A stretch of 64,000 nucleotides of DNA from Ligula intestinalis (GCA_036362985.1 JAYGXS010000004.1:46046139-46110138), one strand, 5' to 3'. Shown: positions 43,691-56,201, numbered from the stretch's first letter. Made by a program: numbers and translations. Notes: generated from the sequence alone by a model not told the origin.

Positions 43691-43959
43691 TATCTGTACA
43701 AAGTTAATTTCGAAAAAATAAAAATTCAAAGAATAATTTGACAATATGTGCAAGTTGACGTAGAAAGTCGTAATAACGTCAGCAGAAATTGTCCTTTTGT
43801 GGCAACATTTAGCAACGTTTTGCAGGTAATTTTGAACTAAAAACGAAAACTTATGGCAGTTAAAAAAAACTCTTACAGTGAGAATGGAGACAGTGTTCAA
43901 CGGGTCACCATGTTCAAAAAGTGTGCAAGAGAAAAAACTGCTTAGGAAGATAGTAGTAG

Positions 43960-46062
43960 GAACATAGTCATAATAATATGTTTATTATGCCAGTTTACAG
44001 GCAATTTATAAGAGTTGGTAATGCACCTCTTGGGCGCCTTCCAACACCTCGAAGACCGGAAAAAACCTAAAACAAATTCCCTATGTTGCAGCCAGTATTG
44101 GTTTTGTTTCAGGTTTTTTGTTTTGTCAATACTGGGCGAGATAGGGAGTTTGTTTTAAGTGAAAAAAACCTGCCTTCAAAGGTATGATACAAACGGAATA
44201 AATGTACAGTTGTAAGCTGAGTTGACTCATCAGCAGGAGAACTGTTTCATATCGTTTAAAAACATTAGTTCCAGACAGACAGGGTTGGCACAAGAACACA
44301 GTGTTCTCAGTCTTCCTTCAATGGTTGTCGGCAAAAGTTGCGCGCTATCGGCTGAAGGGTTAGCAGACTGCGGGCGGCTGCTTCAGCCGCATTGTCTTCA
44401 GCATGAAGCCTGGCGGGGTTCAAAGTCCACGAACGCCAGCAGAGTGAAAGAGAGATTCCACCGAGTCAGCACCCAAAATTCGTGAAAGTTGTCCTGAATG
44501 TAGAAAACTAGTTATAGCTCTCTTAAAAATAGCGTAGTTTTGCTGGGTTTGAATACTTTTGGGCAGCTTATTCCAGATTGATATGACATTTACTGAAAAG
44601 AATTGCCAGTACTTAACTGTGCGTGCCTTAGGAAGAAATAAAAATACGTCTCGATGACTGGCGCGTCGAGAGTGCTCAAGCTGTCTTATTGTACTAAGAG
44701 GATTAAAGGTTTGACCATTCAAAAGTTTAAACAGTAAAAATAAACCCTTCTGCAATCTAGGAAGCCACAGGGGATCCAGCTTTATAAGTTCGTACCTTTG
44801 TTGGTAGGCTAAGTTACGGTTTTCTGTAGTGAAAACTCTTCTAGTGAAGAAGTGCTGCACCGATTCTATTTGCTTCCGTTCACTAGTGCGCAGAAGACTG
44901 AATAAGGGTGAGCAGTATTCAAGACTAGGTCTCACGTACATATTATAAAGGCTAGTTCTAACCTTGATAATCTTAAAATTTCTAAGGATAAATCCGGTGG
45001 TTCGGCGTGCTTTCGAGACTATCAGGGCACAGTGCTCTGACAAATTGAGACTATTAGAGTAGGATATGCCCAAATCCTTGATAACTCCTGGGACATTTAA
45101 TTCGTGGCCGTCAATGCTTAATTCCGGTTGATGATCGTCGCCAACAACCATAACGGAACATTTGTGCCATGAAAGGGTGAGGTGCCATGTGCAACACCAC
45201 TGGGCGAAGGCCTGAAGATCCTTTTTTATCAGCTCGAGCACGATGTTGCGATCTGCCGGTTTATATCGATAAGCGACTTTTAAATCATCAGCGTACATGA
45301 AGGGTCTGCCATACTGAAAACAATCTGAAACGTCGTTGACAAACAGGCAAAATAGGAGCGGACCCAGTACACTACCCTGTATAACTCCACTTTTCACATG
45401 CGTGGGGTTGGAGATAACATTGGAAATTTTTACTCGTTGTGTGCGAGCATCCAAATAGGAAGATATGAAGTTCAGAGGCTTGTTACCTATGCCGAAGGAG
45501 GCCAGTTTCAGAAGGAGGAGGTTATGATCGACCCGATCAAAGGCCTTAGTAAAATCAAAATATACGCTATAAGTGGCAAAACCGCTGTCTCTAGATTGCA
45601 GCACATAATCAAAGAAAGAGAGCTGACAGGTGTCACAAGATCGTTTCTCGAGAAAGCCATGTTGAGCTGTATTGAGCAGGTTGTTCTCTGTCAAGTAACT
45701 CATCATCTTTTCTTTGATTAAGGTCTCCAAGATCTTCGAGGCTGCGGTAAGTGTATTTATTGGCCTAAAGTTGTCGAATGATGTCGATCGGCCATGCTTG
45801 CGAATAGGCATTATGTGCGATTCCTTCCACAACGAAGGAAAGGTTTCGCTCTCAAGAGCAAGATTAAATACCTTACAAAGAATAGACGGAAAGATATCAT
45901 TCGCTTCAGCTTTCAGAAGGCTAACTGGGACGCCATCTGGTCCTGGACTATAAGATTGACGATAACGACGAATGGCTACAGTCACATCCCAGACGGTAAA
46001 ACTTATGGTTTCGAGTATGGCACCCGTCCAAGCCTGGATAACCGGAGGTGCAGCGAACGAGG
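43960..46062 (-). mobile_element. LINE-B, 5'-truncated but with open RT
   Basis: The copy runs from a junction with LINE-A at about 46062 to an AT-rich tail near 43960. It covers the RT frame and a 3' UTR of about 460 bp. The same 3' UTR follows the copy at 56345-56945. The endonuclease part is missing. Confidence 0.8.
44420..45985 (-). CDS. LINE-B reverse transcriptase (open 521-codon frame)
   Basis: The frame is uninterrupted, and its codons extend upstream to about 46060 (FTVWDVTVAIRR). Motifs are YSPGPDGVPVSLL, NTAQHGFLEKRSCDTCQLSF, VYFDFTKAFDRVDH, KSGVIQGSVLGPLLFCLFVN, FMYADDLKVAYRY and VIKDLGISYSN. The C-terminus is FFSVNVISIWNKLPKS. The catalytic Asp residues are all present. It would prime and copy LINE RNA at a nick, but this copy lacks an endonuclease and ORF1. 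Confidence 0.85.
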   Translation of the reverse strand: MTVAIRRYRQSYSPGPDGVPVSLLKAEANDIFPSILCKVFNLALESETFPSLWKESHIMPIRKHGRSTSFDNFRPINTLTAASKILETLIKEKMMSYLTENNLLNTAQHGFLEKRSCDTCQLSFFDYVLQSRDSGFATYSVYFDFTKAFDRVDHNLLLLKLASFGIGNKPLNFISSYLDARTQRVKISNVISNPTHVKSGVIQGSVLGPLLFCLFVNDVSDCFQYGRPFMYADDLKVAYRYKPADRNIVLELIKKDLQAFAQWCCTWHLTLSWHKCSVMVVGDDHQPELSIDGHELNVPGVIKDLGISYSNSLNLSEHCALIVSKARRTTGFILRNFKIIKVRTSLYNMYVRPSLEYCSPLFSLLRTSERKQIESVQHFFTRRVFTTENRNLAYQQRYELIKLDPLWLPRLQKGLFLLFKLLNGQTFNPLSTIRQLEHSRRASHRDVFLFLPKARTVKYWQFFSVNVISIWNKLPKSIQTQQNYAIFKRAITSFLHSGQLSRILGADSVESLFHSAGVRGL

Positions 46063-49000
46063 TTCACGAAACGTTTTGGATAGGAGACCGAAAAAGGGGC
46101 AACAGTATTCTAAGATGGGAAGCACGAACATACGATAAAGTCTTAATTTCATTTCAGAAAGATAGAAATTATAAGAGATAAAGCCACAAATCTGTGCGGC
46201 TTTGGCTGTAATTCTATCAGCATGAGAAGAAAGGTCTAATTTATTGGTGTAGCTTAATCCTAGGTCCTTGATAATAGAATATTCAGTCATTGGGTTACCT
46301 TGAAAAATAACAGGTTGTGGCTGCCTTTCAGGCCCAAAGCACATGTATCGGCACTTAGAAGGTGAGAACTCCATCTGCCATGTTGAGCTCCACGTCGAAA
46401 GAGCGTGCATATCAGAATGAATTTGTTCTAGGCATCTCGCGGCCGTAGAGTTAGAGAAGGAGTAAACACACTTGACATCATCTGCATAAATATAAGATTG
46501 GGAGTGTTTAACACTCAATGAGATATCATTTATGTAAAGCAAGAAGAGCAGAGGACCTAGTACGGTACCTTGAAGGAGACCACTCAAAATTGCGGTAGGA
46601 GTAGAGTATGAGGATCTCACTAAGGCCTTTTATTGTCGATTTGAAAGATAAGATCTGATGAAGTCAGTAAGAGGACTACGAAATCCTGTAGCCTCTAGTT
46701 TGGCTAGGAGCCTCCTGTGAGGAACTTTATCAAATGCTTTACTAAGGTCAAACTAGATAATTACCATAGATAGATGATCATTACGAAGATAAGTAAGTAG
46801 ATTTAGAAAAAAACATGTGGCATGTTTCACAAGATCGGTCCGGTAAAAAGCCATGCTGTGAGGAGCTGAGAATGTTATTGTTTATGCAGAAATCTGTAAT
46901 TTTTTGGCAATTAGTTTTTCAAAGAGTTTAGCCAGAGAGGGCGTTTTATGAACCCCGCGATAATTGTGAATATTTGATCGGGAACCAGATTTAAATACGG
47001 GAATTATAATAGAAGTTTTCCAGTAGTCCGGGTAAAAGCCATTCTCAAGAAACACTGAAAATAACTTAATTGTTTGATGAGTGAGTTTGGAATGCTATCA
47101 GTTCCAACTGAATGTGAATTTTTAAGACGACTTATTTCTTTTTGAATACAAGCGGGTGAGAAATTAAGGGAACTGAGATTTGAATCACACAGCAAGGGGA
47201 TTACAGGAGTGGGCCTAGTTTCGATGGTAAAGAACTTGGCAAAAAATGAATTTAGCAATGCTGCTTTCTCCAAATCCTCTGTAACAAAATGATTGTTGCC
47301 ATTGAGTAAGGGTGGAATGACTTACTGAAGCTTAGCCGACGACCGAAGACGGAAGACTTGAGCAACTGATCTGTAAGAATTCGCATCACTAAACGCTGTG
47401 GCCTCTCTACGCCTATCTCGTGCAAGCCTTATTTTAAGCGCTAATTCAAATATTTGCGCTATTCTTAAGTGAACTATTAAAGAGCTATTAGATGTATCCT
47501 TAAGTTGTTTTTGTAATTTCTTAAGTCGATTTTGGAGAAAATGTGGCACAGTAGAAGAAGCTGAAATTGATTTAAAAATCTTAAGTGGGGTAAGAGCCTG
47601 AATATTTTCTGTAAGGTTTTGCAATAGCTCCTGGAAGAAGTAGGGATCGTTAGTTGAAAATATGCTATGCCAATCTAGGGTACTTCCGAAATCATTTAGT
47701 AATTCGTGGTTCACGTTACCAAAGTCGAGGTTATTGCATTTTACATCGGGCTTTTTAGAAAGAGAGACTGGAAACAACAGTGAATTAAGGCATGGTCACT
47801 TGTGAAAATATCACGATGAAAATTCATAAAAAGAGGGTGGACATCATTTGTAAAGATTAAATCTAATATGTTGTCATTTCTGGTGACTGAACTGACCAGT
47901 TGTGACATGTTAGAAAAGTTAATAGTGTCAACCAATTTCTAAAATCTTGGTGGATAGGTATTTGCATGCCAGTCAATGTCTGGCAGATTAAAATCACTTC
48001 AATTATTCTGACATCGAATTGAGTCTCTGCAACTTTTTCAAACATTTTACACAGCTGCATAACATTACTTGAGTTACAGGGGGATTGTTGACACACCCAG
48101 TTATCGCTTTTATATTGTGTGGCAGGATGACTGAAATAAGACAAAAATTTCCAGAAAATGACGAAATGCTCAGGTGAGAAGGGAAATATACAAAGGATGA
48201 TTAAATATAAATAAGGCAACCACCACCATGCTTTTTAATGCGGTCTTGTCTGTACAAACAATAATTATCTATGGCAAGTGTCGAGTCAGAAATAAGAGAG
48301 TGTGTCCAAGATTCAGTGACACAGAGCACATCTGGATCAAGTTCAAATGCTAGTGGTTTAAGTTCTGTCATCTTATTAACAACTGAGACTATAGAGAGCG
48401 TATCCTTCAGATTCAGGTTACGCTGGTCAGTATTTATAAAAAGGAAAACTTGGTGGCGGAAAGGGAAACGGCAGGGGAGAAACAAAAGGCGGAAAGCAAA
48501 CTGGCCCTGGTCTACAGTTTGTCAAGTAATTATTATCAAATGAACGGTGCATATTGTAGAAAGGCATATAAGAAGAGGCTCCATAGAAAGGGCGCCATGG
48601 GAAAAAAAGGAGGGGGCATAAATATAGGATTTTGAGGCATTATATCATAATTTGGCGGAAAACTTGCCTTCGAAAATTGCATGAATGATTTTGAAAAACG
48701 GTTAATTTTTTTAGCTGGCTGAATTATTTGGTCATGTTGATGAGATTTGGGGATAGGAAAAGCGCTAGCTTGAGCGGTTGGGTCTTTGTTAGATACCGAG
48801 TTATTATCGGTAATCATATTGCAGAATTTGAAAACTGACGTAGATTTACTAGGGGCGTTCATAGGTTTATCGGAATTTCAAGCTATCACAGACATGGTTG
48901 GCTTAGAAGGAGACCAACTTTACGAGGCTACAATCTCACTCGAATCACGAGTAAGGTGAATGGGAGAAATATCAGGGGAAACTGACATTGATCCAGAGGG

Positions 49001-49560
49001 ATATGGGCTTACCTGAGCGGGAGGGCCGGCCTCAGAGACAACTTTTGGTGTTGTTGAACTGGAGCCAGTGTTCTCATTTGCTACTTTAGATAAAACACGA
49101 CGCTCCATTGGCATTTTATCCCTGCATGCGTAAAAGTTATTATGCTTTAAATAGTTGGTTGACCGCTCATGCTAAGAGAATATAAGGTCTACTTCTATCT
49201 CCGAAAAATGTTTTACGAGAATCGGCGGGTTTTTACTTCGGGATGAGAGCCTTTTAGCTTCTGCAACTTTAAAATTAAAGCCACAAGAGTAAAGAAACTG
49301 AACAGGAACATCTAAAGGTAGTTTATCTTTTGAAGCATTTTTCAAAAAAAGTAAAATTCCTTTTTTGCCGATCACGGGTCTCAGTAGACACCATATTGAC
49401 GAAAGGCTCTAGTTTCTCACATTTGTGAGAAGTGAGCGTCGATACCTTTCCATCAAAGATGGCACCAAGGACCGTAAACAGACAAGCATATTTGTTATTT
49501 CCGGCTGAACAAGTTTGAAATTCTCCACATCTCTTCTCCTATGTGGCTCCTGTCCGAACT
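46063..49560 (-). mobile_element. LINE-A copy 2 (decayed)
   Basis: In minus orientation come ORF1 pieces (FTVLGAIFDGKVSTLTSHKC, FNFKVAEAKRLSSRSKNPPI, then MPMERRVLSKV), a Pro-rich segment and the endonuclease (CVTESWTHSLISD, KHGGGCLIYI, LDLIFTNDVHP, SDHAL). RT blocks run from NSHSVGTDSIPNSLI near 47100 to ILSGLLQGTVLGPLLFLLYI, IYADDVKCVYSF and LEYCCPFFGLL at 46620-46063. Many frameshifts are present. The RT end is lost where LINE-B begins. Confidence 0.8.
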
Positions 49561-49824
49561 ACAAAATGATTGTTTACACTTTCGAAGGCTGTCCTCCTTC
49601 CCCCCGGAGTGCTGGCCGCCCATGACTCACTCTAATGCACATGACTGAATACTGCCCTCCCCCGGTCTCGGCCCTTTGTTGGCACTCACATTACGACCAG
49701 CTTGACGGCGGTGTCGACCCAGACGTCTGTTCCCCCCTTTTGACCCAGTGCCCGCGGCTGATCCGAGACCCACTCGTCAAGTCACCCCACCACAACTGTC
49801 TGTCAAGCGCTGGCATCGCCCCTT

Positions 49825-49915
49825 TTGCCAACAAAACATTGTCTCTGTTCCCGTCCGTTCCCCCCTCCCTTTGCCAACAAAACATTGTCTCTGTTCCTGT
49901 CCGTTCCCCCCCCCC
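49825..49915. repeat. Minisatellite, about 46-bp unit, truncated by a gap
   Basis: The unit ttgccaacaaaacattgtct plus a C-rich end occurs twice. The second copy runs into poly-C and the N gap, so more copies may be missing. Confidence 0.75.
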
Positions 49916-49925
49916 NNNNNNNNNN
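49916..49925. other. Assembly gap (10 N)
   Basis: Ten N bases follow a poly-C run. The gap size may be nominal. The stretch 49926-50535 on the other side is AT-rich and shows no recognisable gene. Confidence 0.98.
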
Positions 49926-50536
49926 GCGTACGCGTGACTACTGGATACAGTCGAAGAAAGCAAAGGACGAAAGAATATTGGTTATAAAGCTTACTACAGT
50001 TGTCTAAAGCATCAAGATCAAGTTTCTTCTTGCTTAAGATGGGTTTATCGTTAGGAGGATTGATATTCCGGGTTAATTTACGTCTCGGTTGTTGCTTGGG
50101 TATTATATTGAATAGAAGGTTAGTGATAGGATATGTTCTAAGCAAAGTTATGCACAAAATTGCGACAGAAAATTTGAAATACCGAAGAGGCTACGCAGGA
50201 TGAAAATTCTCTCAAAAAGTATATCGAGTAATACAAACTATTTCATGCTGGAAATTGATATAGAACCAAATTTTTAGATAAAATTCAGTATTTACGCAAT
50301 AGATTACTTGCTTTTTACGTGTATCTACCGGAACTTGAATGAAACTGTGTCGGCGAAACCGTATAAAAATGTATATTTTGACCTATCGGTAAAAAATACA
50401 ACTACCGGTATGTGCAGTTGCTAAAGGGTTGGATATACAAATAAATAACAACAATTAAGCTAGGAACTTCAGCAAGGTACGATGAAATCTGATAAAAAAT
50501 ATCTATTTCATTGAGCTTTGAAAGATAAGTTGCGCA

Positions 50537-50562
50537 CCTTGACCTTGACCTTGACCTTGACT
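50537..50562. repeat. (CCTTGA)n hexanucleotide repeat
   Basis: Four consecutive ccttga units occur just before the LINE-B fragment. They could be the insertion target or microsatellite noise. Confidence 0.75.
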
Positions 50563-50582
50563 TTTTTTGTGCGTGAGACCTT

Positions 50583-50868
50583 GTCTTGAATACTGCTCGC
50601 CCTTATTCAGTCTTCTGCGCACCTGGGAAAGGAGGAAAATAGAATCGGCGCAGCACTTCTTCACTAGAAGAGTTTTCACTACAGAACACCGTAACTTAGC
50701 CTACTAACAAAGGTGCGAACTTATGAAGCTGGATCGCCTGTGGCTTCGTAGATTGCCGAAGGGTCTATTTGTACTGTTTAAACTTTTGAATGGTCAAACC
50801 TTTAATCCTCTTAGTACAATAAGGCAGCCCGAGCACTCTCGGTGCACCCATCATCGAGATGTGTTTTA
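50583..50868 (+). mobile_element. LINE-B fragment (RT C-terminal part)
   Basis: The pieces read LEYCSPLFSLLRTWERRKIE, HFFTRRVFTTEHRNLAY, then LLNGQTFNPLSTIRQPEHSR and HHRDVFYL, aligning with codons near the end of the 44420-45985 frame. Stops are present. Confidence 0.8.
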
Positions 50869-50925
50869 TTTATAAATAAATAAATAAATATTATATTTTA
50901 GGCCCGGAGGGCCTCGTCATTGCAA
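50869..50925 (-). repeat. LINE tail with AATA repeat
   Basis: On the minus strand, gaggccctccgggcc is followed by AT-rich sequence and (ATTT)n. This is a variant of the GC-hairpin tail found at 20460, 26584 and 28029. Confidence 0.55.
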
Positions 50926-51699
50926 ACTTAGTGCTCTGGAAAAATAAATACAAAGTTGATAAATGCTGCTCTCCATGAAACGACCAAATAGACAGCGGGA
51001 GCGTTTAGTATTGTTGGTAGATTAATTCATATTCACCAACATATCGTGGTTTTAAAATAGTAGTCAACGCATGGTGAACTAAGGAGGAAGCAGTGAAAAA
51101 AACTCCTACCATTTAAGCTGGGCGGAGTTCAGCGAACCCCCGCTTAAAAAAACGTAGGAGAAAAAAACTGCTTCAACAAAATTAAGGGGGTTTGGTTGAG
51201 AGGATTGATTGAAGAGCAAATGAGACAGGACTGTTTATGAGAAGAAATGAGGGTTGGAAACGCTTCTTGTAATTGGAGAAATCATATAGCAGCAGAGGCT
51301 GTCGTTCCCCATTGTTACACCGCCCGACTGGCTTCATGACCAACCATCAGGGAGGTGAGACCGGAGGAGGCCATTGCGGACAACAGAGTCGACAAGCGAG
51401 TGAACGGCAGAGGTCACCTGATCATCAACGAAACGCCGGAGATGTGACCTTGTAGACTGCGGAGTTTAGCCACGAGCTGGCGAAAATAGCAGAACCACCA
51501 CGAGCATGACTAAAGACCATGAAGCCTATCGTCAGGGTTGTAAAAGGGAGAATGGAGAAAACGGCAATGATGACTGGACAGAGAAGTGGACGAAAAATCG
51601 TTGCTAATATCACTCAAAGGAGGAAGAAATCGACATTTATGGAAAACATTTGATCTAAACATAACCACCTCAGATACCAGGGGGACCCTTTTCAAAGTC

Positions 51700-52607
51700 C
51701 AAAAGTTGTGTTTGGGAAGGAGACGGATAACAAGGACTTTATATCTTCCGAAGTTAAGTGTTTACGTAATTTGACTGTAAAAACTGCTAAGTTAGACGAC
51801 AACCTAATTTCGAGGGGAATGTTATTCCAGAGGAAGGCATATTTGGAGGCAAAGAGGTGAGAATGGTTCGAAGTGGAGCTTAAGTGGGGTGCAATAATCC
51901 TGGAGGAATTACGAGTGGCAAAAGGTCTATCTGCGGGAATGAGAGCGTTGATTCGTGGAAGGTTAGGGGTAAAGTTAACGCGAAAGAGGAAACAGAGGCC
52001 CGCTTCGAGTCTTCTGACCCAAAGAAATGCGATAAAGTTTTAACTTTATTTCCAGCAGGAAGAAATTGTGTGATATAAAACCACATATCTGTGCAGCCTT
52101 CGCAGATATTCGATCCGCATGAGGCAAAAATGCTAGTTTATTTGTGTAGCTTAGACCTAAGTCTTTTATAGTGGATCTTTCTAAAAGTGGAGTATTTTGA
52201 AAGACTAGGGGACGAGGAAGCTTGGCGGGACCGAAACACATGAAACTACACTTGGATCGAGAGAATTCCATCTGCCAGGTAGCACTCCAACGTGAGAGTG
52301 TAAGTAGGTCTGCATTTATTTTATCAACGCATATATATGCCGTGTCCTTAGAAAATGAGTATATGCATTTGAGGTCATCTGCATAAATGAGATTGCGGTA
52401 CCTTGTCGAAGGCTTTGCTCAGGTCAAAGTAGATAACAACCACGGATTGGTGCTCGTAACGGAGGGAAGTGACGTGATTAAGAAAAGCTAAGTGACACGT
52501 CTCGCAGGATCTTCCGGGTAGAAAACCATGCTGCAAGTCACTTAAAAGCTTATTTTTTAGGCAAAAATCGAGAATTTGATTAAAAATTATCTTCTCCAGA
52601 AGTTTAG
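51700..52607 (-). pseudogene. LINE-A copy 3 RT C-terminal half
   Basis: The sequence resumes with QHGF-type and FDLSKAFDKVP sequence, then joins straight to the YADDLKC block near 52390. This loses the segment that normally holds SGVLQGTVLGPLL. QMEFSRSKCSFMCFGPAKLP, IKDLGLSYTNKLAFLPHADR and LWNNIPLEIRLSSNLAVF follow. The C-terminus ends near 51700. Confidence 0.75.
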
Positions 52608-54107
52608 CTAGGGCCGGGGTTTATGAACACCGCGGTAGTTATTTATGTCTGAACGAGATCCTGATTTAAAGACTGGAAGAATAATGGATGTTTTCCAAGT
52701 GACAGGAAAGTAACCATTTAAAAGATAGACTGAAAATATATGGCTAAGTAATTTGGGAAAGGTCGACACTCTTTTGATAACTGATTTGGGGATACCATCA
52801 GTTCCCGAAGAGTGCGAGTTTTTTAGACAAATTATCTGCTTATGAATTAATTCTATGGAGAAATCAATGTTCCCAAGAGTATTGTCTGAGTATGGTAGAA
52901 ACGACGGGACCGGTTCGGATTCTGTCATAAAATGCTTCGCAAAGAAAGCATTGAATAATTCAGCCTTATCAGACTCATCTAGTACAAATGTTTTATTTTC
53001 ATTAAGCAATGGGGGTATTTCAATTCCCCGTTTTTCGGAGGACCTAGGACGAAACAGTTGTGCAACCGATTTTGCAGGGTTTGACTCGCTCAGGGCGCAA
53101 GATTCCCTGTGCTGGTCACGTGCAAGACGAATCTTTGACGCTAATTCGAAGATCTCTGCGATCCTTAGATGCACAGACAGCGAAATAGTAGATCTGTCTT
53201 TCAGCTGCCTCCTCAAGTTCTTTAGTCTGGGCAAAAAAAAATGAGGGACAGTCGATTCTGGTATGCAAGGTTTCGCAATTTTAGTGGGCAAAAATTCCAG
53301 CATTTTATTAGAAACGACCGACATGAGTTCAGAAAGATATGCAGCTTCGTTAATGGAGGAGAGGCTCTGCCAATCAAATGAGTCAAGAAAATTGTTGATT
53401 GAGCTAATATCTGCGAGGTCATACGCATGGTAGGTATGACTAGTACTAGCCTTTTCCGTAGAAGGAAGCGGAAGGCAACAGTAAATTAATGTGCGATCAC
53501 TTTGGAAGATGTCCTGCTTAACATCAACGAAGAGAGGGGCAATACCATTTGTGAAAATCAGATCTAGGATATGATTCTGTCTTGTTGGGGAACTAACCAG
53601 TTGAGAACAGTTAGAAAAATTAATGGTATCTAGGACAGGCTGAAATCTAAGTGGACAATAGTTTGAAAGCCAGTCGATTTCAGGAAAATTAAAATCTCCA
53701 GCAATTATTTTAACTTCAAAAGTGGATTCTGAATTAAACTTGAATATTTCACACAAATTTGCATCTTCTTCAGATGAAGAGTTAGGAGGATTATATACAC
53801 ATCCGATAATCGCCCTTTGCCGGGGCGACAGGATAATAGAAGCGAAAAAGTAATTTCCAGAGAAGGACGTGCTAGTTAGATAAAACGGAAGGTGCCTAAA
53901 TGACGTTCTAATATAGAGAAGACAACCACCACCACGCTTATTAATGCGATCGTGACGATAGAAATCATACTCGTCTATTATAAGGGAGGAGGCAGAAATG
54001 ATTGGATGGGTCCAATATTCTATTATGCATATAACATCGGGCATCATCTCGAAAGCGATAGCTCGAAGTTGAGCCATTTTATTTATAACGGACCTGGCAT
54101 TAAGCAC
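52608..54107 (-). pseudogene. LINE-A copy 3 endonuclease and RT N-terminal half (499-codon frame)
   Basis: The open frame begins LNARSVINKMAQLRAIAFEM and carries AGDFNFPEIDWLS and LDLIFTNGIAPLF. The usual TESW box reads IEYW and the SDH box reads SDR, so two endonuclease catalytic positions are altered. It continues into the RT with FNAFFAKHFM, LKNSHSSGTDGIPKSVI and LPVFKSGSRSDINNYRG, and stops at 52608. Confidence 0.85.
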
Positions 54108-54284
54108 TATGACATCTAGTTTGTTTCGAGTTACAGAACTATGGCTATTGTTATTCGTAAAAAAGAATTTGAAGGTGGGTAGGCAAACTGTAGGCCATTA
54201 TTATTTGTGGAATAAGTACTGACGGGTATGGAGCTGTTAGCATACAGGTAGCCAATAATGGATGGCTAATAAGGTCTGAGATAC

Positions 54285-55530
54285 CTAGGGGCCTCGCTTT
54301 CTGGCAGGGAAAAATGAGGAGAGGATAAACCAAAATGAGCTTCTGGGGCGTTTGGGAGGAATGGGGGGAGGCGAGAAGGCATGTAGAAGTTTGCAGGTTT
54401 GGGTGGTAGAGTATGGGTAGAGGAACTGATAGGGGGAACGGTGACATAAATTAGTGTTGAGGCCGCTCGCGTAAAGACAAGTGGTTTTAATCAGTGAATG
54501 TCCTGTACGGCAACTCTGATTAGATTTAAAACTATACCAGTTTGGGTTACTGCCGTGCAAATTAAATTTTTCGTGGTTCGGGCCCAACGTGTTCAATAAC
54601 GCATTATACGGGGCAATAATATGACTCCCACGGTCAAAAGAGGAGCTAGGTTGTGGTGGGGAAGCGCTCTGCCTAAACGCTTTCGATGGTGTTGGCGACA
54701 TTCTTGATGAACTTGTTGCCGAGTTAGAGGCAGAGGAATTTATCGATCGTTGGACAGAGAATGTATTTAGAGTAGTTTTAATAGTAGTAGATGATGGAGC
54801 GGTGGGCCTTGACGGTCCCGACATCAAGAGGGATGGGCTAACTGGTGCACTGATGTTTATGGGCCTATGACTAGACATTCGGAAGGTAGGGATAGCAGGT
54901 GTACTGACGGTTATGGGACTATGAATAGACGTCTGGGAGGCAGGGATAACGGGTGCACTGACGTAAGTGGGTGTATGGCCAGGTATGCGGGGGGGGGAGG
55001 ATTAGTGAGTGCATTTACCCTATCGGGACTACGAACAGATTTAGGAATAGTACGCTGAGAAGTCATTGGTCTATTGGACTGGAGAGCCACATTTCTTCGC
55101 TCCATTGGTGTAAGATCTCGACAGAGGAAACTTTTAATCATTTCTAAATATCGGGAAATGTGACCTCGTTGAGCAAAGATTGAGTCCACCTTGATCGGTG
55201 AAAACAATTTAACTAGGATGGGCGGGTTTGTGCTACGCGATTGGAGGCGTTTGGTTTCTGCAATTTTGTAGTTGAAACCACCTGAACATAGAAAATCTTT
55301 TGCAATATCCAAAGGGTGACTTAATATGGAGGCATTTTTAGTATAAAGATAAAGCTTCGCTTTTGTCTATCAAAAGCTTCCGTGGTTATAAGATGGATGA
55401 GGAAGTCTAGCCTTTTACAATCTTGTGAGGGCACATCTTATAACTTACCATCAAACAGATTGCGTAGTATTGACAAAACAGAACCAAACTTCATCATGAA
55501 GTCATTACAGTTCTGTAATGCAGATAAATC
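54285..55530 (-). pseudogene. LINE-A copy 3 ORF1
   Basis: The N-terminal piece reads FIMKFGSVLSILRNLFDG (about 55500) and RLDFLIHLITTE. Next, 55312-54911 carries GGFNYKIAETKRLQSRSTNP, ILVKLFSPIKVDSIF and LTPMERRNVAL. The third piece (54878-54285) is Ser/Pro-rich. Order and motifs match copy 1. Confidence 0.7.
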
Positions 55531-56201
55531 AATTTACTTAGCCTTGACAATGGGCTGCATGTTGACATCAAGGCATTGACTAATAGGCGTGGTCAGGCAC
55601 CGCTTGGGTCTGGGAGCAGATACCTTACGATGAGCTATAATTTTCGTTCTCATAATTTTGATGGAAATCTACTTTAAATGTGAGACGATTGAGAAAAATT
55701 CAGCCTATATGATTTACCGCAGCTGGTTGTTAAAATCTCATAAAATTGCTTAACAGACTGTATTAGTTATTACGTTTAGAAAAAAACAGTTGATATGATT
55801 TTCAGATTATGACTTACGACAAATAATCAGAGGGAACTTAACAAATACTGTAGCTATTTTTTAAATAAGCACTTTAAATTTATTTGAAAAAGTGGATTCA
55901 ATATTGGGAAATGACTCAGCCTTTGAAGGTCTCGAGAATATTCTGATCTTGACGATTTCTTTTACTAGGCCGCGAATTTGTTGGTTTGAAGAGGTTGCGT
56001 CTCGGTAAAATTGGTTGAAAAACAAAATCTTCTTAAATTCCGACTTCAAAAGATCGTCCACGCAAGAAAATTAATTCCAGCAGTGTAGAAAAAAAATTGT
56101 TTACGAACGGTTGCAGCCGCAATATCCTAGATCGTAATTGATGGGGAATATCGATGTAGAAATGTCCTAAGAGGAGCAAGGGGAAATATCGACTGTGATC
56201 T

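Larger units (their letters stand above)
51480..55560 (-). mobile_element. LINE-A copy 3 (decayed, internal RT deletion)
   Basis: It holds ORF1, endonuclease, a shortened RT and a 3' UTR on the minus strand. The 3' boundary is uncertain, and 50926-51480 contains no certain feature beyond a short resemblance to 14890-14960. Confidence 0.8.

Noticed and set aside
45398..46181. Several plus-strand frames of 69-114 codons
   Set aside because: They are shadows of the LINE-B and LINE-A RT on the minus strand.
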